Shown: positions 31,573 to 42,412 of the stretch, piece after piece
Position numbering within the stretch: position 1 is the stretch's first letter
Layout of the letters: every line of letters starts with the position of its first letter
Assembly (NCBI GenBank): GCA_958450365.1
Contig: CAUEEP010000690.1
Span: forward strand, 1-64,000
Reading direction: 5' to 3'
DNA: 64,000 nt
From: Mesorhabditis belari
Taxonomy: Eukaryota > Nematoda > Chromadorea > Rhabditida > Rhabditidae
Program-made: the position numbers and the translations under genes
Notes under the pieces: generated by a model
What the model saw: the letters and a program-made list of their open reading frames with translations, nothing else
What the model was told of the DNA's origin: nothing
The model's database searches: none

Positions 31573-33078
31573 ATGGCAGAACTTCCAGTCGAGATGCCCA
31601 ATCTTCTCAAATTCCCGATGGAAAAACTCTGCTACGATCTGGTTTTGGAAGTAATCGATGCATTGGAGCCAAAAGATGTGCCCGAATTGATGAAAGTTGA
31701 CAGAAGATTTCGGTGCATTCTGCTCCAGAAACCAGCACGGATTTTTGGAAAACAAATCCATTTGATTAGCGTCGAGATGGATGATCGAGAAAGTCTGGAT
31801 GATGGGCGCAAACGCTACCAGGATCTAGTCTTCATCATGAAATTCCCTGAGTCAAGGCCTCTTCCATTTTATTTCTTGTCACTTAAAGTCCTTCTTCTGT
31901 CCCAGGTTGAACGATGTTCGGTTTTGGACATTTCAGATGTGTGGTGTAACGTCTTGGACGAGAAAGGACTTTCGCCACTCAAGAAGGCCTTCGCCGATTT
32001 GAAACAAGTCGACGAGTTGCAAGTTAAGCTCTATGGGGACAATTTCAACGATTTTTTGTGGAATTTAAAAGCTAAAGTCACCGATCTAGCAACATTGAGG
32101 TTTTCCGATTCACATTTAGAACTTATGTTGTCTTTGATCAATGGAAGCCTTCAAAATTGCAAAATGATCTCAGTGGATCCTTATGATGGGCCTGATGTTT
32201 ATCCAACACTTTTTTCGGCACTTTCGAAGACTCAGCTTGAGTTATTTGTGACTGAGGTCCGCGGAGGAGTGAAATCGATAATTGAGTGGACTCTGAATTC
32301 CGGAATTCCGAGTGAAAATGAAGGAGCCGCTTGTATCGTGCAGGGTAAAATGGCAGTTGTAGTTAACGATTTGATCAAGAACTTTCCTGAAATTCGTCAG
32401 GTCAACGAACCGGACATCAGGACTTTCATCAGGGATACAATGATGGAAACACTGAGAAAACACAGGGTTATGGATCGGGGATGTTATCGTTCTCGTTCTA
32501 ATTTTCCTCGTTCTGTTTCTGTTTCGGCTGCATCTCTTTCTATTTCTGAGGATCCTTGTTCTGATTCTGATGATTCTCATTCTGATTCTGACGATTCTCA
32601 TTCTGATTCCGATGATTCTCATGCTGATCCTGAGGATTCTGATGATTCTGATTCTGATTCTGATTCTGATTCTGATGATTCTCGTTCTGCTTCTGATGAT
32701 TCTCTTTCTCTTTCTGCTGAATCTGATTATTGTGATCGTTCTCGTTCTCCTCCTCCTGCTCGTTCTCGTTCTGTTTCTGTATCTGCTGAATCCCTGCATT
32801 CTATGGATCGTAATCCAATGAAGAGAGGTGTTGAGCATTATGAATCTCTTTCTGTTTCGGCTGAATCTCTTTCTGTTTCTGATGATTCTCGTTCTGATTC
32901 TGATGATTCTCTTCATTCTATGGGTCGTAGTCCAATCAAGAGAGAGGTTGTGCATTATGTTTATCTTGATGGTCCTTTTGATTGCTATTGGAAGAGAATC
33001 GACGAGAAGCGTGACTGTATTTATGTTGTGTGCCATGGCTTTTTCTTCGCCAAATATGTTTCATCGATTCAATTCTAA
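31573..33078 (+). CDS. F-box-like protein with long Ser/Asp/Arg tail (intact copy 4)
   Basis: 501 residues, start MAELPVEMPNLLKFPMEKLC after TTTTCAGGCAGA. F-box-like segment at residues 11-55 (DLVLEVIDALEPKDVPELMK). Middle region to about residue 295 (LSPLKKAFADLKQVDELQV, LSLINGSLQNCKMISV, FPEIRQVNEPDIRTFIRD). Residues 300-460 form the tail: Ser/Asp runs (HSDSDDSHSDSDDSH), interrupted by basic patches CDRSRSPPPARSRS and SMDRNPMKRGVEHYESL. The end is the family block GPFDCYWKRIDEKRDCIYVV and FFFAKYVSSIQF. The tail suggests a phosphorylatable or RNA-associated region (inference). A near-duplicate, broken, lies at 60341. Confidence 0.86.
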   Translation: MAELPVEMPNLLKFPMEKLCYDLVLEVIDALEPKDVPELMKVDRRFRCILLQKPARIFGKQIHLISVEMDDRESLDDGRKRYQDLVFIMKFPESRPLPFYFLSLKVLLLSQVERCSVLDISDVWCNVLDEKGLSPLKKAFADLKQVDELQVKLYGDNFNDFLWNLKAKVTDLATLRFSDSHLELMLSLINGSLQNCKMISVDPYDGPDVYPTLFSALSKTQLELFVTEVRGGVKSIIEWTLNSGIPSENEGAACIVQGKMAVVVNDLIKNFPEIRQVNEPDIRTFIRDTMMETLRKHRVMDRGCYRSRSNFPRSVSVSAASLSISEDPCSDSDDSHSDSDDSHSDSDDSHADPEDSDDSDSDSDSDSDDSRSASDDSLSLSAESDYCDRSRSPPPARSRSVSVSAESLHSMDRNPMKRGVEHYESLSVSAESLSVSDDSRSDSDDSLHSMGRSPIKREVVHYVYLDGPFDCYWKRIDEKRDCIYVVCHGFFFAKYVSSIQF

Positions 33079-33117
33079 CTTTGTTTATTGATGCCCCAAT
33101 ACTTTGTATTTTTTCAG

Positions 33118-33200
33118 ATTACTTTTATGACGGCACTTACCTATTTAGTCTATGGCTCTACTTCCGCTTCTTTGCCAAAAACGTGCCTGTCGAAATTTGA
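33118..33200 (+). other. Alternative terminal coding segment of copy 4
   Basis: After TTTTTTCAG it encodes YFYDGTYLFSLWLYFRFFAK and NVPVEI with TGA. It is three bases longer than in copy 1, with the frame kept. Joining from GTATTTATG in the RDC codon stays in frame. Confidence 0.5.
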
Positions 33201-33795
33201 ATTTTTGAGGACGAGATTTTATTTGGTGATATTTTACGGTGATATGTGAGTACTGTTTTGTGATTTTCTTTTCACCTTCTACTGTATCTATGCATAAATA
33301 AATGCTTGGTTCAATCAATAAAATCAAATGTAATAGCGTTCGACTTTAACGCTGGATGTATTTATTGAAGAGTTAGACTTTATTCTAAGCTTTAGAAACG
33401 CCAATGGACTTGTGATACATTCTGGATCGAATTCTTCGCCGCTGAACATGCGTGAAAAGAGGAGATCTCAGAATTGAGCTGAAATATAAAAGAGAAAGGG
33501 CCTCAAGCTAGCGTAACAAAGAAGTCTGAGGACAATGACAGTCATTTGGCGATTTGAAATGCTAAGAGCTAAACTAAATCCTTCAACATTTATGGCTATC
33601 AATAACGAAACAGTTGAAGCAACGTAGTTCCATCCAGTAAAGCACTTTTGCACGGCGATCAGAAAATGTTTTTCGTTTTTCTGGATTCTGAAATCAAGAA
33701 TAGGAAAAAAAGCCAAAATTTTACGGACATCATATCTAAGGGATGCTTTTTTCTTAACCACACCTTTTAGAGCATGCATTTTAATCAAAGATTTA

Positions 33796-33847
33796 ATCCG
33801 CGTCACCGATATAAAGTAAATGCCTACGTTATATCGGTGACGCGGAT
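33796..33847. repeat. Perfect 19-bp hairpin
   Basis: ATCCGCGTCACCGATATAA and its exact complement are separated by 14 bases. The same hairpin, with one loop change, is at 62434-62485; a decayed half is near 9887. The stem is GC-richer than its surroundings. Role unknown. Confidence 0.85.
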
Positions 33848-34440
33848 GTTATGCTAGAAAGGACGGGACACGTTTTGTAATTTTAAGCTTTTTGAGTTAT
33901 TCCTTGTTGGAATAGACTTTTATATTTTTTTGAACCCATATCCCACTAGTATTTTGATTTTGATGAAAAATGTTGTTGCTGGTTTTTATTAAGCAAAAAC
34001 GTTTGGTAGAGCGAAAATAGACCGCAATAAGTACAACAAAATAACACCAAAAACACAAAGATTGGGCCACTTAATGGCGCGAACGAAACACGCCATAACT
34101 TTCGCGCGCCATATGTGGGCCAATCTTTATGATTTGTTGTTCTTTAGTCATTTTGTTGCAATTATTCCGATCTATTTTTCGTCTACGACACATTTTCGCT
34201 TAAAAAAGCGACTGTTTGAATCTTTTGAGTCAATTTTTGCTCCTTTTAGAGGTAAAGCTTTGATTATTGTTGTTTATGCACTAAAGATCATCACAAGTTT
34301 TAGAGAAATTAAAGATTTTATCAAACTTTGGCTAAAAACCGGCATTTCTCCCCACTTTGTTTATTGTTTTTGTTCTGTAGCCAACTTTTCTCCTTATATT
34401 TACAGATTGTTCTTTTCTGATCTTTCAATTTTCAGGCAGT

Positions 34441-34990
34441 ATGGCAGAACTTCGAGTCCAGATGCCCAGTCTTCTCAAATTCCCGATGGGAAAACTCTGC
34501 TACGATCTGGTTTTGGAAGTAAATGATGAACTGGATCCAAAAGATGCGGCCGAATTGATGAAAGTTGACAGAAGATTTCGATGGATTCTTCTCCAGAAAC
34601 CAGCACGGATCCTTGGAAAGCAAATCCATTCGATTCACATCCACAGAAAAACCTTGTGCTTTGGCATTCTGAAGATGGAAGTTGGGAAGAAAACTACGAC
34701 TTTGAAGTCACGAAATTCCGTGAATTAACCCCTCTTTCGATGATGTTCGGTTTTGAAAATTTCCAAATCTGAGGTTTTTGATGGTAAGAATCTTTCGGAA
34801 ATTGTAAGAGATGACCTTTTCTTAGCCAAATAGGTTTCATCAATTCCAGGAAAATTTATGTAATCTTATTTTTTGAGCCCTCAATACTTTGTATTTTTTC
34901 AGATTACTTTTATGACGGCACTTACCTATTTAGTCTATGGTATCTACTTCCGCTTCTTCGCCAAAAATCTACTTGTCGAGATTGTAAGTA
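34441..34990 (+). pseudogene. F-box copy with a large internal deletion
   Basis: The start MAELRVQMPSLLKFPMGKLC, F-box-like segment and GKQIHSIHIH are present, then the frame leaves the family and stops at 34728. About 900 bp of middle region and tail are missing. A second terminal segment (34910-34990, TTTTTCAGATTACTTTTATG) remains, with a one-base insertion and no proper stop. The upstream block is complete. Confidence 0.82.
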
Positions 34991-35099
34991 CAAAATTTAT
35001 CGTGTTATGTGAATGATATTTTGAAATTTTTTCATCATTCCCCTCTGTCTATGCATAAATAAATACTTCCTTCAATCAATAAAATCAAATGTAATAGCG

Positions 35100-35275
35100 T
35101 TCGACCTCAACGCTGCATGTATTTATTGAAGAGTTTGACCTTATTTTAAAGTTTAGAAACGCCAATCGACTTCTGATACATTTTGGATCGAATTCTTCTC
35201 GCTGAACATACGTTAAAAGAGGAGATCTCAGAGTTGAGCTGAAATATTGTTTACGATCTCTTGGCGTCGCATTAT
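35100..35275 (-). pseudogene. Small convergent frame with a TGA
   Basis: Minus strand MRRQEIVNNISAQL is followed by TGA, where the intact copies have a Cys codon. The same TGA occurs in the copies near 33475, 36935, 47675 and 62115. Confidence 0.5.
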
Positions 35276-35589
35276 GGCCTTACTCTTTTTGCCTTTTTGT
35301 TCCATTGTTTTGATATAAAGACCACAAGAAAGGGCCTCAAGCTAGGCAAGGCATTAAATTCTCATTGGATTTTGAACTCTGGTCATTTGTCTACAAAATT
35401 GTCGTTTGCAGATTTAAAAGCTCTAGTTTCTGAGTTTTTCCAAGGACTCAACCGGAGACTCTCAAAACTATTTTGCGGATATGGCTATTTGGAAACTTTT
35501 CCCACTGAAACAATTTTTATTTCAACATCAAAAAGTTTCGGTTTCACCCCGCATCGATGAATCAAAAAAGAAATTAGCATTGAAAATTG

Positions 35590-35763
35590 TCATTCGCTAT
35601 CGTCCTTGTCCTTCGTGTCCTTCTTGTCCTTCTTGTGCTTCTTGTCCCTCGCTTGGGCTTCTGCAAGGCATCCCGGACAAAGCGTGCCACATTCGTCGCC
35701 TTCACTTGAGACCCAATAAGTCAACGTGTCTGGTGCACTGCATTCATCGCAATAGTCTGGCAT
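35590..35763 (-). CDS. Small zinc-ribbon-like protein, copy 1
   Basis: 58-residue frame; the ATG at 35761-35763 follows an acceptor (GAGTTACAG) by 14 bp. It reads MPDYCDECSAPDTLTYWVSS, then GDECGTLCPGCLAEAQ and a Lys/Asp tail (DKKHKKDKKDTKDKDDSE). Two CxxC pairs about 22 residues apart suggest one bound zinc. The homologue at 63550 keeps both pairs but has a different C-terminus. The minus-strand Lys/Asp tail comes from a short repeat (CCTTCTTGT). No family recognised. Confidence 0.55.
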   Translation of the reverse strand: MPDYCDECSAPDTLTYWVSSEGDECGTLCPGCLAEAQARDKKHKKDKKDTKDKDDSE

Positions 35764-36054
35764 CCTCACACTCACTTCTGTAACTCAATTTGAGGCAAAG
35801 AAAAATAAATAGAGGATAGAAACAATGAAGAAAGGGCTGAGCTTATATCCGTCGTAAATCGATGCATTTTCTTGGGGTAATCTAGTGCATAGATTCCGGG
35901 CAAATAAGTAAAATTTCCAAATTTTGTATAAATGCAATAATTTTTGCAAAGTTAAAGTAAAAAATAATTGAAAAAAAGTGCGACAGAAAAGGTTTTGTTT
36001 CAAGTTTGAGGAGACTGTGTTAAGAGGATGGATGTCAATGTCCATAGACTAGTT

Positions 36055-36225
36055 ACTTAAGGAAACTGAATGGTAAATAAGTTTTGTGAAATGTAAGCGT
36101 ATGAAAAAAACGGTTTTTTCAATTATTTGATGGCTTCTGGCTGTCAGGCGGAATGGGGGAAACTGGATAGGGCAAAGGGGGCATGGCCTCGCCTCCCTTT
36201 GCTATCAGAAAGTGGGCGGAGCTTC
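36055..36225 (-). repeat. GC-rich segment, inverted relative of 60056 and 63066
   Basis: Complement of the GCTCCGCCCACTTGCCGATA...TCACAGCCAGAAGCCATCAA segment, including the stretch CATACGCTTACATTTCAC. It adjoins the zinc-ribbon-like gene here as at 63 kb. Confidence 0.8.
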
Positions 36226-36700
36226 AAAATTGACCAAAACAAGCCGATAACAATGATTTTCTTGCAAAATTGCAAAGGTTGTATCCTTGGGTTTCCCAAT
36301 AAAATCGTTTCGAAATTATTTTATCACCGCGAACTCAGCCCCAAAACTCCGGCGTCTCCACTCCATTCCATATCAGGAACTGGCTTGACAGGTGCAAAAA
36401 TATTTTTACGGCATTCAATTCTCCCATGTTTGATAGGCGTTTGTATCCGATGGACGTGTAAAAATATTTGTAAGAAAAATGGGTAGGTAGTCAAAGGATG
36501 CAGATACACTCTGAGCTGGAAAACCGAAGCCAAAGCTGACAAAGATAAGACTGGTACTTACAGCACAGAATTGCTCTTTCAACGTTTCGTTGTTTCGGTT
36601 TCGGTTTAACCTAAAACTGCCATTTTTGGCGAATTCCAATTGAATCTAATCAAAAGTTACTTTTCCGTTCAATGCAAATCAAGCCGAATTCGTGTCTAAT
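36226..36700. other. Spacer, no supported gene
   Basis: Contains overlapping frames on both strands (36127-36486 plus; 36324-36639 minus) with no splice sites, motif or second copy. Not called. Confidence 0.35.
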
Positions 36701-36714
36701 TAGTAGGCAAAAGT

Positions 36715-37085
36715 AAAAATATTAACAAGGGAATGCCAACCGAATGACACGAGCCATCTACCATTCGACGCGGAATTTCACGCTGATTCCGAATCTGCTG
36801 ATGAGCACTCTGTCAAGAGTTATAAGCGTGCAAAGTAAAAGTAAAAAGGAAATTTTACCAAAACAATGGAACAAAAGGCGAAAAAAGTGAAGCGGTAATG
36901 CGGCGCGAAGAGATGGTAAACAATATTTCAGCTCAATTCTGAGATCTCCTCTTTTCACGTATGTTCAGCGGAGAAGAATTCAATCAAAAATGCATCACAA
37001 GTCCATTGGCGTTTCTAAAGTTTAAAACAAAGTCAAACTCTTCGATAAATACATGCAGCGTTGAAGTCGAACGTTATTACATTTG
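36715..37085 (+). repeat. GACAGAGTG repeat followed by a stopped small frame
   Basis: Combines the repeat of 11336 with a small-convergent-frame copy (ATGCGGCGCGAAGAGATGGT, NNISAQF then TGA). It converges on the F-box gene at 37324. Confidence 0.6.
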
Positions 37086-37207
37086 ATTTTATTGATTGAA
37101 CCAAGCATTTATTTATGCATAGACAGAGTTAAAGGTGAAAAAAATCCCAAAACAGTACTGACATATCACCATAAAATATCACCAAACAAAATCTCGTACT
37201 CAAAACT

Positions 37208-37284
37208 TCAAATTTCGACAGGCATATTTTTGGCAAAAAAGAGCAAGTAGACATAGACTAAATAAGTGCTGCCATAAAAGTAAT
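37208..37284 (-). other. Alternative terminal coding segment of copy 5
   Basis: After TTCTTTCAG on the minus strand it reads YFYGSTYLVYVYLLFFAKNM and PVEI with TGA, in frame with a donor in the RDC codon of the upstream gene. Confidence 0.5.
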
Positions 37285-37323
37285 CTGAAAGAATACAAAG
37301 TATTGGAGCACCAAAAAACAAAG

Positions 37324-38853
37324 TTAGAATTGAATCGATGCAACATATTTGGCGAAGAAAAAGTCATCGTTCACAAAATAAATACAGTCACGCTTCTCGT
37401 CGACTCTTTTCAAATAGCAATCAAATGGACCATCAACAGAAGCACGATGACGACGACCAACGACAAACCCTCTCTTGGCTGGACTACGATCCAAAGAATG
37501 AAGAGAATCATCAGAATCAGAATGAGAATCCCCAGAAAAAGATAGGGATTCAGCAGGTACAGAAACAGAACGAGAACGAGGAGGAGCAGGAGGAGGAGGA
37601 GGAGGAGGAGAATGAGAAAGAGAACGATCACAATACTCAGATTCAGCAGAAACAGAAAGAGAATCATCAGAATCAGAACGGGAATCATCAGAATCAGAAC
37701 GGGAATCATCAGAATCAAAACGGGACTCATCAGAATCAGAACGAGAATCATCAGAATCAGAACGGGACTCATCAGAATCAGAACGGGACTCATCAGAATC
37801 AGAACGAGAATCATCAGAATCAGAACGGGACTCATCAGAATCAGAACGGAAATCATCAGAAACAGAGAGAGATTCAGCAGAAACAGAAACAGAACGAGGC
37901 CGAGGAGAAGGAGGACGAGAACGATCACAATGATTATCCATAAACCTGTGTTTTTTCAGCGTTTCCATCATTGTATCCCCGATGAAGGTCTTGTTTGGTT
38001 CGTTGACCTGACGAATTTCAGGAAAGTTCTTGATCCAATTCCGAATTTCAACTCCGAATTCACCTCGCACGAAACAAGCGGCTTCTTTATTTTCACTCGG
38101 GATCCCGGAATTCAGAATCGACTCAATTGTCGATTTCACTTCTCCGTGACGGACCTCAGTCACAAATAACTCAAGTTGAGTCTTCGAAAGTGCCGAAAAA
38201 AGTGTTGGATAAAACTCAGACCCATCATGAAACTTCACTGAGATCATTTTGCAATTTTGAAGGCTTCCATTGATCAAAGACAGCATAAGTTGTTGCTCTC
38301 TCTCTCCGTGTATATCGAAAAAATACAATAATGCTCGAACGGTGACTTCAGCCTTTAAATTCAACAAAAAGTCGTTGAAATTGTCCCCCCAGATACTAAC
38401 TTCCAAGTCGTCGACTTGTTTCAAATTGGCGAAGGCCTTCTTGAGTGCCGAAAGTTCTTGCTCGCCCCAGTCATACCACACATACACATCTGAAATGAAC
38501 AAAAACGAACATCGTTCAACCTGTGACAAGAGAAGGAGTTTATGTGACCAGAAATAAAATGGCAGAGGCCTTGATTCAGCGAATTTCATGATGAAGACTA
38601 GATCATGATAGCGTTTGCGCTCGTCATCCAGAGTTTCTCGATCATCCATCTCGACGCTAATCAAATGGATTTGTTTTCCAATAATCCGTGCTGGTTGCTG
38701 GAGAAGAATCCATCGAAATCTTCTGTCAACTTTCATCAATTCGGGCACATCTTTTGGGTCCAATTCATCGATTACTTCCAAAACCAGATCGTAGCAGAGT
38801 TTTCCCATCGGGAAATTGAGACGATTGGGCATCTCGACTGGAAGTTCTGCCAT
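37324..38853 (-). CDS. F-box-like protein with the longest Ser/Asp/Arg tail (intact copy 5)
   Basis: 509 residues. Start MAELPVEMPNRLNFPMGKLC, F-box-like segment at residues 11-55, middle region to about 300. Residues 305-455 are the tail. At 37660-37870 it consists of a 21-bp minisatellite encoding SDSDDSR or SDSDESR about ten times. This is flanked by CDRSRPPSPRPRSVSVSAES and by a proline run (HSPPPPPPPAPPRSRS). The end is GPFDCYLKRVDEKRDCIYFV and FFFAKYVASIQF. Repeat number probably varies between individuals (inference). The upstream block at 38860-39370 matches the other copies. Confidence 0.86.
   Translation of the reverse strand: MAELPVEMPNRLNFPMGKLCYDLVLEVIDELDPKDVPELMKVDRRFRWILLQQPARIIGKQIHLISVEMDDRETLDDERKRYHDLVFIMKFAESRPLPFYFWSHKLLLLSQVERCSFLFISDVYVWYDWGEQELSALKKAFANLKQVDDLEVSIWGDNFNDFLLNLKAEVTVRALLYFFDIHGEREQQLMLSLINGSLQNCKMISVKFHDGSEFYPTLFSALSKTQLELFVTEVRHGEVKSTIESILNSGIPSENKEAACFVRGEFGVEIRNWIKNFPEIRQVNEPNKTFIGDTMMETLKKHRFMDNHCDRSRPPSPRPRSVSVSAESLSVSDDFRSDSDESRSDSDDSRSDSDESRSDSDESRSDSDDSRSDSDESRFDSDDSRSDSDDSRSDSDDSLSVSAESEYCDRSLSHSPPPPPPPAPPRSRSVSVPAESLSFSGDSHSDSDDSLHSLDRSPAKRGFVVGRRHRASVDGPFDCYLKRVDEKRDCIYFVNDDFFFAKYVASIQF
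37660..37870. repeat. 21-bp coding minisatellite
   Basis: About ten copies of CATCAGAATCAGAACGGGAA-type units (21 bp). On the minus strand they encode a seven-residue repeat. Unit boundaries keep the codon phase, so changes in number would not shift the frame. Confidence 0.9.
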
Positions 38854-39399
38854 TCTGCCTGAAAATTGAATGATTAGAAAAGAACAATCAAATATCTGGC
38901 TACAAAACAAAAACAATCAACAAGGTGGGGACAAATGCGGGTTTTTAGCTAAAGTTTGATAAGATCTTTCATTTCTCTAAAACTTGTGATGATCTTTAGT
39001 GCATAAACAACAATAATCAAAGTTTTACATCAAAAAGCTGCTAAAATTGACTTTATTTACTTTTACACAAAATCTAAAAGGTTTCAACAGTCGCTGTTTT
39101 TAGGCAAAAACGGGTCGTAGACCAAAAATAGCTGATTGGTCATCAAAACAATGCTTAAAACTAGTAAGATATGCGTTTAAAAAGGTATAAAAGTCTATTC
39201 TAACAAGGGAAAGCTCAAAAAGCTTAAAATATGGCAGAAAAGATCACCAATAACTTTCGGAGAGAAGAGAAGAATGAATTCCAAGCGTGAAATTTCCCCT
39301 TTACCCCATCAATTGGTACCGTAGCTCATGAGGTTGCCATTTAGAATTCGAGTTTGGATGTTTGGCTCACGTTTTGTTTGCGACTCGTAATTCGTGGTT

Positions 39400-40215
39400 T
39401 CATTGAGGTTTTTGGGATTTTAAAATTTTTGGTCAATTCACAAAAGAAAAGTGAGAGCTTCGCAACAAAATTTCGACAAGAGTCCATTTTTCGTTTCCGG
39501 ACACGATTCAGAAGAAAAATCCCTATTTTGCAAGGTTGGATTTGCGCAAAAAAAGGTTAAAGTTTTGGTAAATTCTATGTACTGCAAATACTGTGATAGA
39601 ACTTCATCCATAGGAACGAGAAAGAGAAGAGAGGGTAAAAGTAAAGACAAGATCGCAGAATTGAGCTGAAGATTATTTACTAGCTCTTGGCGTCACATTA
39701 ACACTCCAGTCTTTTTTGCCTTTTTTCCATTCTGTGATAAAATTACCTTATTACTTTGACTTTGCATGCTTCTAACTTTTGACAGAGTGCTCATCAGCAG
39801 TTTCGGGATCAGCGTTAAATTCCGCGTCGAATGGCTCGTGTCATTCGGCCACTTGTTCGGCCATCGGAAATATTGAGGACAAGAGCCATACTCCATGTAG
39901 ATTTCCTTATCAACAAATTTGAGGCGCTGTGTGGGAGTGGCGATCGCATGCCTCATTGCCACTACTCGCTTTGCCACCCATGAGCACCGACATTATCGTT
40001 TTTCTTCGGAATGTTTGGACTTGGCATCTCCGCGGCTCTTGATTTGCCAGCTCGATCGCGCAAGCAGCCTGGAGAACAGAGAGCTTTGCTTGCAATGACA
40101 GTAAAACCGATCTTTTTGATGAATCTTTTTGACAAACCCTTAATCATAATAAGAAAAGTTTAAGTATTTGTCTTACTATTGTTTTCACTTCTCCTTTGTC
40201 TTTCCTGAACCTGAA
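39400..40215. other. Repeat debris
   Basis: Contains a fragment of an F-box upstream block (39340-39560), an inverted GACAGAGTG repeat (39740-39845) and unplaced sequence. A similar order occurs at 49900-50250. No supported gene. Confidence 0.45.
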
Positions 40216-41640
40216 TTTAGCGGCTCAGTGGACGAAGTGGACGCACCCATCTTCTTTGTAAGCCTACAGTATTCTTGCCAGAAACTAGAGGGCTTCGACT
40301 TGTCATTTGCCATTCTTAATCATCACCCGATCTTTAAAGGAATTTCGGAGATCTTCCCATTTCGAGAGAAATTTCAATTGTTTTGACTGATAAGCTGGCA
40401 TGACAAAACAAAGGAGTCTCCGAAGAATAAATCATTGAATTTCCCGATAAGAGGTCGTAGTTTTGAGAGCGTGAGAAAAAGAGGCAAAGGCGAATTGAAC
40501 TTTGAGGAATCCTGAGGAAAATGCTTACAATTCTGCCGTATAAGAGAGTTTCCGTTTCGAGGATATTCATCACAGCTTATCAAGGATTTAGGATCAAGAA
40601 TAGCTATTCTAGTGAACTTCTCGCAAGATTCGCAATTGCAGAATGTTCAAGCTGAAAGTCGTTCTCTTCTTCTCCGCCGTTTTCGTCTTTTCGGCCATCA
40701 GCGGAGCTCCCGTTGAGAACAATGAGCCAAAAGTGGTTTGTTGGTTTTTTGATAATGATTTGAGGAGGATAAAAGTTAAAACTTGTTAATGCTAATTTGT
40801 TAAAAGCTGCTAATTATCTGATCATTTGGTTGTATTTTCTATGTGCAGACTGATCAAGAATCAAATAGAATAGCATTGATTCTGCCTGTTCTATGGGTGA
40901 AAAAATCTATGCCCAGTCCAAAACTAAAACCAAATTCTTATTACTCTTTCAGAAAGCTGCGTGCAGCATGGTGTGCGGACAAGGCGAGAAATGCGAAACG
41001 ACCTGCCAGAATACATGGGGAGAATTGTGGGGATGTCATGAGGAGTGCAAGCCGATCGTCGAACAGCTCAGCAACAAGGCCGTTGTGAGTTTCGTTTTTT
41101 GCAAACATTAAATTATCCATTGGATAGATCCCTATTGTCTCGTTTAGTCTCGTGTTTTGCAGACATTGAATTATCCATTGGATAGATCCCTATTGCTTAG
41201 AGGGAATGAAAAACAGTCAATTCAAGTTTCAACTTTTAAACGCACTCGATGTTGGCTTTATTGATGTACAACGGCTTGACCTGAAATACTCATCCTACGG
41301 GGATCAGCTTTTTAATTTTTTTGCTAGATCCTCAATTCCAATTGGATACCCTCGACTTCCAAGCTTAGAAATAAAAACAAGTTACAAACATTGAAAGAAA
41401 ACACCTAAGTGGAGCTAGTTTTATGTGTAATGCAGCGAATGTTTAAGAATGCGGACTGCCAAAAGGATTCGGATTGCGGTGTGGGAGAGAGCTGTGTGCA
41501 ACAATGCTATCCACAATATTGGAACTACTGCGACAACGTTTGTCGCCAAAAAGTCCAAATGGAAGCGACCGTCAAGAAGGCTCAAAAATAAAGATCGAAT
41601 CTTAATAAAACTTATTCCATATTTGAAAAGCGCATGAAGT
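40215..41640 (+). repeat. Segmental duplication, first copy
   Basis: Aligns in order with 50670-52020. It covers about 400 bp of upstream DNA and the whole cysteine-rich gene. Conservation is high in exons and introns alike, so the duplication is recent. Confidence 0.88.
40643..41591 (+). CDS. Secreted cysteine-rich protein with two six-cysteine repeats (copy 1)
   Basis: Three exons, 40643-40735, 40953-41084 and 41448-41591, give 122 residues, all introns in phase 0. Exon 1 is a signal peptide (MFKLKVVLFFSAVFVFSAIS) plus GAPVENNEPKV. Exon 2 has C-x3-C-x5-C-x3-C-x9-C-x3-C; exon 3 has C-x5-C-x5-C-x3-C-x7-C-x3-C. Both contain GxGExC-x3-C, so the domain was duplicated exon by exon. The acceptor of exon 3 is TTTAAG here and TTTCAG in copy 2. 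The ATG lies 4 bp after a TTGCAG, a likely trans-splice or UTR acceptor. An extracellular disulfide-rich protein; family and role unknown. Confidence 0.78.
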
Positions 41641-42410
41641 ATTTTTGAGAAAGTGTTTTAGCATTTTTAAAAAATTTAGCGTTTGAATGAATCATTTTTG
41701 AGAATAGCTAACAGATTTCATGCAAATGAGATTCAATCTCGCAGTCATTTCGAGTCAAACCCAACCGTTCCGGACGCCTCTAAACGAGCCAATTGTGCTT
41801 TGCCAATCAAAAGAGCCAAGCAGATCAGTCGAAAGGGAAATTTGCTGTTGAGAAATCATTTTTCTTCTCCCCGAAAATGATTGCCGTATTCTCTCCAATA
41901 GTATTGCGGCCGGGGAAGGGGTTGAAAAAATATTAGTGCATCCTTGAAAATTTGCATTTATTTATTGCATTTAGTGCTTCTTTTTCATCTAAACCTTTTT
42001 GGGTGAAGATCTTTTGTTTATGTGACATTCTGAAGCTATTCAAGCAAGCAAAAGTGAGGCCTTTTTTTATTCATTTGTTAATTATTCTTCACTTGAAGTA
42101 ATCAGCAAAAAATCTAAGATTGTTGTGCAAAGTGCAAAAACATCTTTTTGTTGTTTCCAGACGTTGTTTTAGTGGCACATTAGCTCAAATTTGCTTACGA
42201 AGTTCGCGCATAGTCATTCTAGTCAGCTATAGCCTTTTTTTGCTCTTATATACCTATATAAAGTTTGAGAATAGTCTTAACTTTTGTGGCGCTGAACTTT
42301 ATTGTTATCAAAGCTCAATCTTAGAAAATAATCCATCATGTCCATCATCGATTTTAATATTATATATTTTTGTTGGTCACCTTTACTATTGTCTAAATAA
42401 TCTTTTCTTT
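41640..42410. other. Spacer, no supported gene
   Basis: The first 230 bp resemble 52020-52190. The remainder has a plus-strand frame at 42120-42440 rich in hydrophobic residues, but it lacks a supported start and has no second copy. Confidence 0.35.
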
Positions 42411-42412
42411 AG

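Noticed and set aside
32242..33036. Long minus-strand frame of Arg/Ile repeats opposite the 31573 gene
   Set aside because: The Ser/Asp codon repeats (TCTGATTCTGATGAT) lack stops in several frames. The antisense frame is a by-product; similar ones occur opposite the tails at 37338, 48351 and 60938.
35600..35660. Minisatellite CCTTCTTGT as an independent repeat
   Set aside because: It is the Lys/Asp-encoding tail of the zinc-ribbon-like frame on the minus strand, too short to list separately.
36127..36639. Overlapping open frames on both strands
   Set aside because: No splice signals, no motif and no conserved second copy in the same frame. The first part is the inverted GC-rich repeat.
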